Source of the DNA: Desulfobacteraceae bacterium
Lineage (GTDB): Bacteria; Desulfobacterota; DSM-4660; Desulfatiglandales; Desulfatiglandaceae
Assembly: GCA_030613055.1 (NCBI GenBank)
Contig: JAUWMR010000018.1
Location: 1-64,000, forward strand
DNA: 64,000 nucleotides
Direction of reading: 5' to 3'
Made by a program: the position numbers and the translations under genes. The notes under the pieces were generated by a model. The model was given only the letters and a program-made list of their open reading frames with translations, was not told the DNA's origin and ran no database searches. Positions 53,743 through 63,713 of the stretch are shown one piece after another (within the stretch, counting starts at the first letter, position 1; the number at the start of each line of letters is the position of its first letter).

Positions 53743-54075
53743 TTTAGCTCTTTAAAAACAGGACCGGGACATGAGGATCTCTTTTTTAAAAACCGCATCA
53801 CAAATTCACCTAATGCCAGCAACACGCCCCCCCCCCACCGGGGCCGCTTCCAGCCCGTAGGGTAGGCCCTATGGGCCGGAGGCTGGGCTTTGACCATTGG
53901 CTCGGAACAGGCAGGGATGGTGGTCTTAATCATGAAGATTTCTACATGGGGCTGTCCGTTGCTTGAATTTCAGGTCCTAACTGCCGTGCCATGTAATGAT
54001 GTAAGCATATGCGGCTTTTAAAAAAGAGATCCCCATGTCCCCACAATTCGTGATCGATTTTTTCAAAAAGCTAAA
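53743..54075. repeat. Family-3 inverted-repeat element, copy 2
   Basis: A 333-bp element matching 41516-41830 along its whole length, including TTTAGCTCTTTAAAAACAGG, GGGACATGAGGATCTC, the C9 run, the conserved CTACATGGGGCTGTCCGTTG and the inverted right end. It has a small GCTTCCAGCCCGTAGGGTAG insertion relative to copy 1. It lies in the divergent spacer between ssb and the RNase J gene. The remainder up to 54317 shows nothing clear. Confidence 0.85.
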
Positions 54076-54317
54076 ATGATACGTTTTTTTTAGATGAAGC
54101 ACCTTAACACAAAGAAAAAATCTAAATCAAGATGATTCATGATGTTCCCTATTGACTGACTGCGACTAAAACGTTAAGCTGTTGTTTATTCAATAAAATA
54201 GATGCTTTCTATCCGGAACGCGCGCAACGTTTAAGCCCCTGGCGGATAAATACCATCCTGCTGTGGCTGGTTAACCCTAACGCCGGATATACCTCTTATA
54301 CGTCAGACAGGACAAAA

Positions 54318-55964
54318 ATGTTAAAGGTTATTCCCTTAGGAGGTCTGGGAGAAATTGGCCTCAATACTATGGTAATCGAACTTGACCGCTATATCCTGGT
54401 AGTGGATGCCGGTCTCATGTTTCCCGACGACTACATGCCCGGAATTGACCTGGTAATCCCTGATTTTCAATATCTTAAAGAAAATGCTGACAGGGTCAAA
54501 TCCGTTATACTGACACATGGTCATGAAGACCATATCGGGGCAATGCCCTTTTTCCTTAAAGAGTTTTCCGTCCCAGTCTTCGGTACAAATTTTACCTTGG
54601 AACTCTTAAAGGAAAAGCTTAAAGAACATGATTTACTGGACCAGACAGATCTTCGAAAGATAATGCCAGGAGATGTAAACCGGTTCGGCCCCTTCAAGGT
54701 AGAATTTATCAGTGTAAACCACAGTATCGTGGACGGTGTCGGCCTCGCCATTGACACTCCCGAAGGCATGCTTATTCACTCAGGTGATTTCAAGATTGAC
54801 CCTACACCTGTGGCCGGCCAGTTTACTGACTTACGCCGTTTTGCCCACTTCGGAGAGAGGGGGGTCCTTGCCCTTTTTTCTGATTCAACTAACGCGGAAA
54901 AAGAAGGCTCTACTATCAGCGAGAAGGACGTGAGACTAACCCTGGAAAATATTATCCGGACCTGCCAGGGAAGACTTATTGTTGCCACATTTGCATCAAA
55001 TATTTCCCGCATCAGGCAGGTCATTGAGCTGGCTGCTAAATTCGACAGAAAAGTGGTTTTCAACGGGAGAAGCATGATTACGAACGTCGGCATAGCCAGG
55101 GAGCAGGGATTTCTCAGCATACCTGACGGCATGGAAATCAGCGACCGAAAGATCGACCGGGTTCCGGAACAGCGCGTTACCGTTATCACCACGGGAAGCC
55201 AGGGTGAACCCATGTCAGCGCTTACCAGGATGGCCAGGGGAGAGCACAAAAGCATTAAGATTAAAAAAGGCGACACTATTATCCTTTCCTCACGGTTCAT
55301 TCCAGGCAATGAAAAGGCCATTACCTCCGTAATAAACAGCCTCTATCGCAGGGGCGCGAACGTGGTCTATGAAAAGATCTCTGAAATCCACACCTCCGGT
55401 CATGCAAAAAGAGATGAATTAAAGCACATGCTGCACCTGGTTAGACCAAAATATTTTATACCGATTCATGGTGAATACCGGCATCTCGTTCAGCATGCAG
55501 GGCTGGCTCTGGATACAGGGGTTCCCAGGGAAAACATCCTGATAGCGGAGGATGGTGATGTAATCTCCTTCGAAAACCATAAAATGAGGCTGGAAGAGAC
55601 CGTTCATGCAGGCCGGACCCTTATTGATGGAAAAGGAGTGGGAGACATTGGAGAAACGGTCCTCAGGGATAGGAGGAGGCTGAGCGAACACGGTATGGTT
55701 ATCGTGGTCCTGACCGTAGACGAACAGACAGGGGAGACCATACACGGTCCGGAAATCATTTCACGGGGATTCGTATTCGAGGATCTGAGGGGCGACATAC
55801 TTGAGGATGCCAAAAGTATAGTCTTAGAGTTGCTCGATGGACTTGACAGATCCACAATTGAATGGCACGAGGTTGGATTGGATATTCAAAAAAGGTTGAA
55901 GCGTTTTTTTTATAAGGTCATCGAAAGAAGGCCCCTTATAGTACCCGTTATTATTCCTATTTGA
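54318..55964 (+). CDS. rnj: Ribonuclease J
   Basis: A 548-residue RNase J: beta-lactamase domain with THGHEDHIGAMPF (metal-binding, about 73-85), later HSGDFKID, the beta-CASP inserts (NGRSMITNVGIA; GSQGEPMSAL), and the C-terminal motif YFIPIHGEYRHL with the last metal His. It has 5'-3' exo- and endonuclease activity in RNA maturation and decay. ATG 54318 follows AGGA. It stands alone. Confidence 0.95.
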   Translation: MLKVIPLGGLGEIGLNTMVIELDRYILVVDAGLMFPDDYMPGIDLVIPDFQYLKENADRVKSVILTHGHEDHIGAMPFFLKEFSVPVFGTNFTLELLKEKLKEHDLLDQTDLRKIMPGDVNRFGPFKVEFISVNHSIVDGVGLAIDTPEGMLIHSGDFKIDPTPVAGQFTDLRRFAHFGERGVLALFSDSTNAEKEGSTISEKDVRLTLENIIRTCQGRLIVATFASNISRIRQVIELAAKFDRKVVFNGRSMITNVGIAREQGFLSIPDGMEISDRKIDRVPEQRVTVITTGSQGEPMSALTRMARGEHKSIKIKKGDTIILSSRFIPGNEKAITSVINSLYRRGANVVYEKISEIHTSGHAKRDELKHMLHLVRPKYFIPIHGEYRHLVQHAGLALDTGVPRENILIAEDGDVISFENHKMRLEETVHAGRTLIDGKGVGDIGETVLRDRRRLSEHGMVIVVLTVDEQTGETIHGPEIISRGFVFEDLRGDILEDAKSIVLELLDGLDRSTIEWHEVGLDIQKRLKRFFYKVIERRPLIVPVIIPI

Positions 55965-56622
55965 GGTTTGAGCACTCTCAGGTGCCCTGTTCCGAGTTGC
56001 ATATCACGTGCTAAAAATGGTATTAGTAATTCATTTGTAAAAAATGTTTTAACAGGATAACAGGATGGACCGGATTATTTTAATCTTGTAAATCAAAATA
56101 GTTATCCTGTTTTAATAAAACTTGCTACTGTAGATCCCTGCTGGAGAAAACACTGCCACAGATGGCGTGTTATACTGCGCGGGTAGCGATTTTTACCGGT
56201 GCTAGGTTTGCAACACCAGGGTTTGTCAATTATTGCCATGACTGTTCAGGAAAAAGTTAATATTGTGGTAACACAGGATTTATTAAAGGATTTACATGAC
56301 AAAAAAATCTTGCTTATCTATGCCTGCCCCGCGGAACGCGGGGTAATCCTGTCTAAATGCCTTTTAACAGGTGAACGGTTATAAATAATAAAGATTTTAC
56401 CCATAAATCGACAGAGAATCTACTAATCCAGACCTCGTTAAGTGGTCGAATAGTTGAGTAGTTAAGTGGTTAAATTCACGGACATATTTGTTTTTTGTCC
56501 CGCCGTGGCGGGAGACATTTGCCATGTTGATGTTTGTAACTTATCGAAATTAAAACAATAATTTTCCAACTCAACCACTTAACCACTCAACTATTTGACT
56601 ATCTCTATAATCAGGAAGCGTT
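55965..56622. repeat. Gene-free stretch with family-2 pieces and a 30-bp inverted pair
   Basis: A 658-bp region. Positions 56040-56375 contain AACAGGATAACAGGATGGAC and, inverted, CGGGGTAATCCTGTCTAAAT, resembling a family-2 element with eroded ends. Positions 56437-56470 (GTCGAATAGTTGAGTAGTTA) and 56569-56600 (CCACTCAACTATTTGAC) are an inverted pair around a CCCGCCGTGGCGGG hairpin. A 61-codon frame at 56199 is not credible. Confidence 0.65.
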
Positions 56623-58821
56623 TTGAGTAAAAGATCAAAAAATAAAACCGGGGAAAAAATTCCCGCACACCCCATAAGAAAAGAGATTCCCGGGCTTATC
56701 TTCCTCCTCCTGGCCATCATCTTAGGGGGAAGTCTCTATTCATATAACCCCGCTGACCCGGTCTACGGGATTGTGACAGGACCCGTGGGCAAGGCCCATA
56801 ATCTCTTTGGCCCCGTGGGTGCTCATCTGGCCGGCGGGATGTTTTTCCTCATCGGGTTCTCCTCCTTCTGGGTAGACATCATCCTCTTTGTAATAGCCTT
56901 TGTTTCATTCAGGGTGCGTCCCACGACATCTCCCGTTATGAGTGTTATTGCCTCCCTTGCCCTGATTGTTTCATTTTCAGGGATATTAAACCTGCAATTA
57001 CCTGAGGAAGTTCCTTTCAGGGGCGGCAGCATCATGGCCGGGGGACTGGTGGGTCTCCATCTGGCAGGATATACAAAAGACTTTCTTAACTATTTAGGGG
57101 CCTACCTCTTATTTCTAACGATTTTTATCATCTCCCTGATGTTTGCGACACACCTCTCCTTAGGCTGGCTCCTTTCCAGATTGGGCCTGTGGCTGTTGGC
57201 CGTACTGAGGCGCATCAGAGAAATGGTGCATAAAAGATGGGAGCGCAAAAAAAGGGCAAAAAAAACACTGCCGGCCAGGGAAAAAATAAAATCAAAGCCA
57301 AAAGTTACAATTATCAAACCAAAACCGGAACTTAAAAAGAAACCTGAACAGGAATCGTTTGATTTTATGCATGTGGCAGGCGAATTGAAACTCCCCTCTC
57401 TGGAACTCCTTAATGATCCGCCGGATAGAAAAAACATCGACATCCAGAGAGAAAGCCTGGAAATGAACGCCAGGCGTGTCGAAAAAAAACTGGCTGACTT
57501 TGGCGTCGAAGGAGAGGTCGTTGAAATCCTTCCAGGCCCGGTTATTACAATGTTTGAATACAAACCGGCCCCCGGAATAAAAATAAGCAAGGTCGCCGGG
57601 CTTGCTGACGATCTTGCCCTGGCCCTAAGGGCACCCAGTATCCGGATTGTAGCGCCTATACCGGGAAAAGCCGCCATAGGAATCGAAATCCCAAATAACC
57701 AGAGAGAAACAGTTTTTTTAAAGGAGATCGTATCAAGCCCTCCCTTCACCGATTCCAAATATGAGTTACCAATAGCCTTAGGCAAGGACATCATCGGCGC
57801 GCCTTTTATCACGGACCTGGCCAAAATGCCACACCTCCTTGTTGCCGGCGCAACAGGGGCCGGGAAAAGCGTGTCAATATGCACAATGATAAACAGCCTC
57901 CTGTTCAAGGTTTCCCCGGACATGGTCCGGTTTCTCATGATCGATCCGAAAAGAATTGAGCTCTCCGTGTACCATGACATCCCTCACCTGCTTCATCCGG
58001 TTGTCACCCGGCCAAAGGAGGCCACCAAGGCACTCAGATGGGCAGTGGAAGAAATGGAAAGACGTTATATGCTCCTTTCCGATAGAGGGGTCAGAAATAT
58101 CAATACATATAACCGCAAGATTCTAAAGGAGATGAAGACCAGGGACCCGGATGACTCACAGGGCGGCAGTAAGACACTTCCTTATATTATCCTCGTCATC
58201 GATGAATTAGCTGACTTGATGATAACCTCCTCAAGAAACGTGGAAGAGGCTATCACCCGTTTGGCCCAGATGGCCCGTGCGGCAGGGATTCACCTTATTA
58301 TTGCGACACAGCGTCCATCCGTGGACGTCCTTACCGGCATTATAAAGGCCAATTTCCCGGCCCGGATCTCTTTTCAGGTGGCTACAAAGGTTGATTCCAG
58401 GACAATCCTGGATACCATGGGAGCAGAAACGCTTTTGGGCGAGGGTGACATGCTGTTTATGCCTCCGGGGGTGAGCCGCATTATGAGGATTCATGGGGCA
58501 TACGTCACTGAAGAAGAGACAAAAGCAATTGCTGATTTTATCAGGAACCAGCAAAAGCCTGATTACGACACTGCCATTCTATCAGAGATAGCTAAGGATG
58601 AGACATCTGAAGAAGAAGAAATAGAACTTGATGAGAGATATGACCAGGCCGTTGAAGTGGTGGTTAAATCAGGCCAGGCATCCATATCCATGATACAGCG
58701 AAAGCTCAGAGTAGGTTACAACCGGGCTGCGCGGATGATTGAGGCAATGGAAAACGAAGGCATTGTGGGCCCCTCAGACGGCGTTCGCCCGAGAGAGGTT
58801 CTTGGCAGAAAGGACATGTAA
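56623..58821 (+). CDS. ftsK: DNA translocase FtsK
   Basis: A 732-residue FtsK: about four membrane helices (22-42, 65-95, 105-125, 155-180), a basic linker (190-240), the motor domain with Walker A GATGAGKS (409-416) and Walker B YIILVIDELADL, and the gamma winged-helix at the C-terminus (about 665-730; SISMIQRKLRVGYNRAARMI) that recognises KOPS/SRS sites. It segregates chromosome ends at the septum. The start is TTG 56623, preceded by AGGAAG. LolA follows after 3 bp. Confidence 0.95.
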   Translation: MSKRSKNKTGEKIPAHPIRKEIPGLIFLLLAIILGGSLYSYNPADPVYGIVTGPVGKAHNLFGPVGAHLAGGMFFLIGFSSFWVDIILFVIAFVSFRVRPTTSPVMSVIASLALIVSFSGILNLQLPEEVPFRGGSIMAGGLVGLHLAGYTKDFLNYLGAYLLFLTIFIISLMFATHLSLGWLLSRLGLWLLAVLRRIREMVHKRWERKKRAKKTLPAREKIKSKPKVTIIKPKPELKKKPEQESFDFMHVAGELKLPSLELLNDPPDRKNIDIQRESLEMNARRVEKKLADFGVEGEVVEILPGPVITMFEYKPAPGIKISKVAGLADDLALALRAPSIRIVAPIPGKAAIGIEIPNNQRETVFLKEIVSSPPFTDSKYELPIALGKDIIGAPFITDLAKMPHLLVAGATGAGKSVSICTMINSLLFKVSPDMVRFLMIDPKRIELSVYHDIPHLLHPVVTRPKEATKALRWAVEEMERRYMLLSDRGVRNINTYNRKILKEMKTRDPDDSQGGSKTLPYIILVIDELADLMITSSRNVEEAITRLAQMARAAGIHLIIATQRPSVDVLTGIIKANFPARISFQVATKVDSRTILDTMGAETLLGEGDMLFMPPGVSRIMRIHGAYVTEEETKAIADFIRNQQKPDYDTAILSEIAKDETSEEEEIELDERYDQAVEVVVKSGQASISMIQRKLRVGYNRAARMIEAMENEGIVGPSDGVRPREVLGRKDM

Positions 58822-58824
58822 GAT

Positions 58825-59490
58825 ATGAATCCCGTTATTTTTCTGATCTTGATACTTACCCTTCTAACAAACCCGGCATCCGGCACAGATAGACTGTCCG
58901 GTATTATTGAAGGTATTCACAATAAATACCACGATCTTCCCGGCCTTACCGTTTCATATACCCGCGAAGTAGTTACACGATCCATGTCTATGTTAGGCGC
59001 GCAGGCAAAAGGAGATCTGGCCACAGGGAGAATCTATTTCAGGCCTCCCCACTTCCTGAGGCTGGAGCAGAAAACACCTAAACCTGAGACTATTATCGCC
59101 AACGGGGAGACGCTCTGGTGGCATGTACCTGACAAAAGGCACGCGTATAAATATTCCTCCCGGGAATTTGGCAAGGAACTGGGCCTGTTGAGCGACATAT
59201 TTCGCGGCCTCAGCCAGGTGGAGAAACGATTTCGTGTCACGGTAGTTGATCAAAACGATCAGGGGGAATACCTCATCCGGCTCAAGCCGGATCCGCCATG
59301 GCAGGATATTGACCGCATACGTATTACTGTAACGCCCGGATATGATATCCGTGTACTCGAAATCTACAATCAGTTGGGGAGTATAACCCGATTTACACTA
59401 AAAGACCTGACCAGGAAAGAAAATTTCAAGGAGGGTTTCTTCGATTTTGTTGTTCCTGAAGGCGTGCAATTGATTGAAGATGGAGGGTAA
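58825..59490 (+). CDS. lolA: Outer-membrane lipoprotein carrier protein LolA
   Basis: A 221-residue periplasmic protein with a signal peptide (NPVIFLILILTLLTNPASG) and a LolA beta-barrel half fold (about 25-215; RIYFRPPHFLRLEQKTPKPE; IANGETLWWHVPDKRHAYKY). It ferries lipoproteins from the LolCDE complex to the outer membrane. The ftsK-lolA order is common in proteobacteria and supports the call. Confidence 0.92.
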   Translation: MNPVIFLILILTLLTNPASGTDRLSGIIEGIHNKYHDLPGLTVSYTREVVTRSMSMLGAQAKGDLATGRIYFRPPHFLRLEQKTPKPETIIANGETLWWHVPDKRHAYKYSSREFGKELGLLSDIFRGLSQVEKRFRVTVVDQNDQGEYLIRLKPDPPWQDIDRIRITVTPGYDIRVLEIYNQLGSITRFTLKDLTRKENFKEGFFDFVVPEGVQLIEDGG

Positions 59491-59552
59491 ACCCTAACCG
59501 GTGTCACAAAACCTGCCATAAATGTAAAAGCATATAAAAACTTGATTTACGT

Positions 59553-61835
59553 TTATACACTAAAGCCTTTTTCCTTTATTCTGTTTGCCTGTTTTGCATC
59601 AATCAACTTTGCTATAATCTCTTGAGAGCGATTTAGCCGCATGGAAATCGTTTCGAAAAGGTGTTTGGTAACTTCCGGATACTTCTCGATGATTTCAGGA
59701 AGTTTATCTCCCGGAAAACGTTTTATCATCGACTTTCTTCTTGAAATCACGGTTATAGTCCTTGGCTCACCAGTAATGGCAGCCATTTCGCCAAAATATT
59801 CCCCATGTTTTACAATTTCGCCCGCTTTCTTGCCGTTTTTCACGACAATCAAAGCTCCTTTGATAAGCTGGAAAAAATCTGAGTCCCTGTCGCCTTCTCT
59901 AAAAATCACATCATTATCTTCGAAAGTCTCAGTGTCCGGGTTGATAAGATAAGCGGGGACAGCCTGTTTTGTCATGACCGTTCTCTTGACGACCTCTTCA
60001 ATTGAGGTTATACCCTGGCGAATTTTCTCCAATCCCGCCTCTCTCAATGTGACCATCCCCTCTTGTATAGCCACTTTTCTCAGTTGATCCTCAGGAATAC
60101 CGGCATTAATTGCTTTTCCAATTTCATCGGTTATTTCCATAATCTCATAGAGACCAACTCGCCCTTTATACCCCGTGCCATTGCATTTACTGCAACCTTT
60201 AGGTTCGTATATGGCAAGGCTCGGAATTTCGTCCCTGGAAAATCCCAACCCTTCCAGTTTATCAGGGGAAAGGTCTTCAGCCGGAATCTTACACTCCGGG
60301 CAGAGTTTTCTTGTTAAGCGTTGAGAGAGCACCATTGATACCGAAGAAGCCAGCAAATAATGGGGCATCCCGATATCTACAAGGCGTCCTATTGTGGAAG
60401 GGCAGTCATTTGTGTGAAGGGTACTGAAAACGAGGTGCCCGGTCATGGCCGCTCTAATGGCAATTTCGGCCGTATCCATGTCCCTGATCTCGCCTACCAT
60501 AATTATATCAGGATCCTGGCGTAAAAATGCCTTCAAAGCCGCGGAAAATGTCATACCTACATCTTCATTGACATTGACCTGGTTGATTCCCCTGAAGTTA
60601 AACTCTACTGGGTCTTCTGCCGTCAGTATTTTGACATCTTCTTTGTTAAGCAAATTGAGGACAGAATAAAGTGTTGTTGTTTTGCCGCTGCCTGTGGGTC
60701 CGGTTACAAGCAGCAGGCCATAAGGTCGGAAAATACAACGTTTCAGGATTTCAAGGGCCTTGTTTTCTAAACCCATTTTTCTAAGATCAATATTAAGCGA
60801 ACTCTGATCAAGGACACGCAATACCGTACCCTCACCAAAAAGTGTGGGTAAAGTTGAGACCCGAAAATCAATCACCTTTCTTTTTCCAAATCTCATCTTG
60901 ATCCTGCCGTCCTGAGGAACGCGACGTTCGGCGATATTCATACCGGACAGGATCTTCAGCCTGGAGATTATAGCATTTTTTATACTGAGCGGCAGGTTCA
61001 TGGATTTGTAAAGGGAGCCATCCAGTCTGTATCTTACCTGCAGGACTTTTTCAAAAGGCTCAATATGGATGTCACTGACCCCTTCATTAATCGCTTTAAA
61101 TAGAATGCCGTTTACCAGTTTGATGATGGGTGCGTCGCCGGCCGAGTATTCTTCCACTTCATTGGTATTTCCAATAAGTCCGGCCGGTTCTATCTCCACA
61201 ACAGCCTCGGAAACCAGAGACCCAATGTCATCAATTACTGTAACCGGTTGATCATCTTCGTCCTCTTTTTCTTTTATACCAAAAAATCCGCTGTATTGTT
61301 CATCAGTTATCTTATAATGTGTCCTGTATGCTTCAACGATATCCTTTTCAGCGGAGACATTGACTTTCAGGCTCATATGTACTTCATTCTGTAAATCAGC
61401 GACCGCAGAAGTATCAGTCGGTTCGGCCATAGTAATTTCAAGATCTTCCCCTTTTATTTTTAGTGGAAAGGCCATATACTTTTTGGCCATTTCATAGGGC
61501 AGGATCTTAAGGGCCTCCGGATCAGGGGTAGTTTTGGATATCATTACACCACGATAGCTGTGAATGCGGCTTAAGACATTTACAATAGTTTCTTCCTCGA
61601 TGTATCCCAACCTGATAAGTATGCTGCCTAATCGGCCCTTATTTTTTTTCTGATAGTTCAGGGCATCCTGAAGATGGGTACGGGTAATATAGCCCTGTTT
61701 GCACAGAATCTCGCCGATTTTGGTCTTGCCCGCTCCGGATTGATCCTTGATAGTGGCCTTCAGGCTTGATTTACTTGACATATTCCTCTTGAAAGGTGCC
61801 GTGTATATATTGGATTTTTGTTTAGCCATCTTCAA
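59553..61835 (-). CDS. GspE/PilB-type ATPase with C-terminal cyclic-nucleotide-binding domain
   Basis: A 760-residue secretion/pilus ATPase. N-terminal MshEN/GSPII_E domains (about 38-170; KIGEILCKQGYITRTHLQDA) can bind c-di-GMP in relatives. The motor (about 235-625) has Walker A GPTGSGKTT (about 379-387), an IIMVGEIRD Walker B, and the CPEC...CSKC zinc site. After it comes an added cNMP-binding domain (about 640-745) with the phosphate-cassette sequence FGEMAAITGEPRTITVIS, which retains the Gly-Glu and Pro-Arg-Thr residues of functional cAMP sites. No pil/gsp partner genes are nearby. ATG 61835 or the in-frame ATG three codons on. Confidence 0.92.
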   Translation of the reverse strand: MKMAKQKSNIYTAPFKRNMSSKSSLKATIKDQSGAGKTKIGEILCKQGYITRTHLQDALNYQKKNKGRLGSILIRLGYIEEETIVNVLSRIHSYRGVMISKTTPDPEALKILPYEMAKKYMAFPLKIKGEDLEITMAEPTDTSAVADLQNEVHMSLKVNVSAEKDIVEAYRTHYKITDEQYSGFFGIKEKEDEDDQPVTVIDDIGSLVSEAVVEIEPAGLIGNTNEVEEYSAGDAPIIKLVNGILFKAINEGVSDIHIEPFEKVLQVRYRLDGSLYKSMNLPLSIKNAIISRLKILSGMNIAERRVPQDGRIKMRFGKRKVIDFRVSTLPTLFGEGTVLRVLDQSSLNIDLRKMGLENKALEILKRCIFRPYGLLLVTGPTGSGKTTTLYSVLNLLNKEDVKILTAEDPVEFNFRGINQVNVNEDVGMTFSAALKAFLRQDPDIIMVGEIRDMDTAEIAIRAAMTGHLVFSTLHTNDCPSTIGRLVDIGMPHYLLASSVSMVLSQRLTRKLCPECKIPAEDLSPDKLEGLGFSRDEIPSLAIYEPKGCSKCNGTGYKGRVGLYEIMEITDEIGKAINAGIPEDQLRKVAIQEGMVTLREAGLEKIRQGITSIEEVVKRTVMTKQAVPAYLINPDTETFEDNDVIFREGDRDSDFFQLIKGALIVVKNGKKAGEIVKHGEYFGEMAAITGEPRTITVISRRKSMIKRFPGDKLPEIIEKYPEVTKHLFETISMRLNRSQEIIAKLIDAKQANRIKEKGFSV

Positions 61836-62205
61836 AAATGTGGGTTTATAATTCAGGGTTTCAGTCAGGATTGTATGTTAATTTCAAAATTATCTTTCAT
61901 CACATCCTTGCAGATATATCCTAAAACCCTGTTTTCAACAGGGCTATATATCAATAATCGGCAATTACCGGGAAAACTTTACCGTATTTGCTCGAAATAT
62001 CGGGGATAACAATACACCGCAGAGACGCAGAGTACGCAGAGTACGCAGAGAGATAGTATTTGGTAACTGTTTACGGCCCACTGTAGGAGCGGCTTTAGCC
62101 GCGATTTTCAAATGGCATCAATGTCCGAGGTCGCGTCTAAAGCCGCTCCTACAGTAGGTTTACGATTAAACCGGTGAACTATTAGGCGGAAAATAGCCCC
62201 AATGG
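61836..62205. repeat. Spacer with hairpin, tandem and REP-like palindrome
   Basis: Contains CCCTGTTTTCAACAGGG at 61927-61943 (a hairpin in the leader of the GspE-like gene) and tandem ACGCAGAGTACGCAGAG at 62022-62052. A REP-like palindrome lies at 62081-62155: CTGTAGGAGCGGCTTTAGCC against AAAGCCGCTCCTACAG. A short ACCGGTGAACTATTA motif at 62171 recurs at 19240. No gene is seen. Confidence 0.7.
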
Positions 62206-63408
62206 CTAATGAATCATAACCCTTGAAAGGAGTTTGCCCACCCGCTTGAGATTCTGAAGACTGTCCGCCGGTAAAAAATAATCCACATAAGGCAGCGCAA
62301 TCCTCATTCCATGACATACGGGCCTGTATTCCGGATCTCCTGCCAGGGGATTCAGCCATATAACGCAATATGCCTTTCTGCTCAGTTCAGCCATTTCCCG
62401 TCTGAGAATTTCCTTCCCCCCAAGATCCCAGCCATCACTCAAGATGACAACTACGGTTCTCCGGCTGACAAGTCTCTGCCCGTGGTCCTGGTTAAACTGG
62501 TGAAGCGAATAACCGATCCTTGTTCCTCCCGACCAGTCAGGGACCTCCCGGGCAATATGACCAAGGGCCTTTTCTACACTCATATGCCGGACGAAAAAGG
62601 TAATGGAAGTCAATGAGGTGGAAAACGCAAAGACCTCCGCCCTTGACCCAACACCCCGGAGCCCCAAAATAAACGGCATGACAAATCTGGCGTACCTGTC
62701 CATGGAACCGCTTACATCCGCAAGTATCACCAACCGTTTAAGTCTCTTTTTCTTTTCTCTGTAATACAGCTGAAGAGGAAGCCCCTCCGTCTTTAGGCTC
62801 TTTCTCATTATGCGGGAAAAATCCGTTTCACCGGCCTTTCGTGATTTTTTTGTTCGCCTGGAAACTTGAATCTTAAAAGGTTCGATCATCTTTTTCAGGG
62901 CCAGTTGGGCTACCTGGATATCTGCACTGTCAAAGCGGGCTAAATCCTTTTTCTCAACTATCGACACAGGGCTGTAGGCCACCCCTTCTAACCATTCCTT
63001 TGCCGCATTGTCCTTTTCCACTTCAGCAGATCGCTCCAACTGAACATCCGGCAGTATCTTCAAATCCAAATCTGTTTTTTTGGCTTCACGCCGGCGGGAA
63101 AGACTTCTCATATCCGGGAGCTTCTTTTCCGACTGGCCCCAGAATTCGTCGAAGAGATCCGTGAACTGGCCCCATTCAAGATCGCTCGTAACCAGAATTG
63201 CCCTAAGAACCATAAGAAAATCTTCTTTATTTGAGATCTCGATTTCCGCCAGGCTGCGCAGGGCATCATGGACACTGCTTTGAAAGACGCTGAAGCCATG
63301 GCCTTTGAGAAAATCGGCAAACTGAACTACCTTGCCGGCAAGACCGGGGGGCTCAGTCTTTTCGATTGGACCGAGGGTTGTGGAAAAACTGGAATACTCC
63401 AATTGCAA
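62206..63408 (-). CDS. CoxE-like VWA domain protein
   Basis: A 400-residue protein with an N-terminal helical part (about 20-215) and a C-terminal von Willebrand A domain (about 224-395) with the metal site DVSGSM at 231-236 and SGGTRIG, ILSDGWD. CoxE-type proteins pair with MoxR/CoxD AAA+ ATPases to insert metals or activate enzymes. The end of such an ATPase lies directly upstream. The start is TTG 63408 with GGAG seven bases before. Confidence 0.85.
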   Translation of the reverse strand: MQLEYSSFSTTLGPIEKTEPPGLAGKVVQFADFLKGHGFSVFQSSVHDALRSLAEIEISNKEDFLMVLRAILVTSDLEWGQFTDLFDEFWGQSEKKLPDMRSLSRRREAKKTDLDLKILPDVQLERSAEVEKDNAAKEWLEGVAYSPVSIVEKKDLARFDSADIQVAQLALKKMIEPFKIQVSRRTKKSRKAGETDFSRIMRKSLKTEGLPLQLYYREKKKRLKRLVILADVSGSMDRYARFVMPFILGLRGVGSRAEVFAFSTSLTSITFFVRHMSVEKALGHIAREVPDWSGGTRIGYSLHQFNQDHGQRLVSRRTVVVILSDGWDLGGKEILRREMAELSRKAYCVIWLNPLAGDPEYRPVCHGMRIALPYVDYFLPADSLQNLKRVGKLLSRVMIH

Positions 63409-63713
63409 TACATGCTCCGAATTGATGATTTTCGATTGCCAATTGTCGATTTTGCATTTAAATTGTCAATATTCAATCTTCATCAATCTTCCCTGATAAA
63501 TCGGGATTTCTCTCCGAGCCGGAGGATCTACCAGCCGGAGGCCGCTACGCCTCAACAATCTTCAATCTTGATAAAGCCGCAAAAAGGCGCAAAATTCACA
63601 AAAAATTGAAATCGGCCTAAATAATATAAAGCGGTTATTAAGTAAGAAAAATTCGTCATCTGACTTTTTACGAAGCCGTCAATAGTCAATATTCAATATT
63701 CAATATTCAATAT
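63409..63713. repeat. Spacer with family-1 solo end and short tandem repeat
   Basis: Contains TCAATATTCAATCTTC-like low-complexity sequence, a TAGCGGCCTCCGGC-type hairpin near 63520-63550, a solo family-1 end CTGACTTTTTACGAAGCCGT (63660-63682) and TCAATATTCAATATTCAA tandem units at 63690-63717. No gene is seen. Confidence 0.6.

Noticed and set aside
57102-57980. 292-codon antisense frame inside ftsK
   Set aside because: Opposite a fully conserved FtsK motor; Ser/Arg-rich shadow translation.
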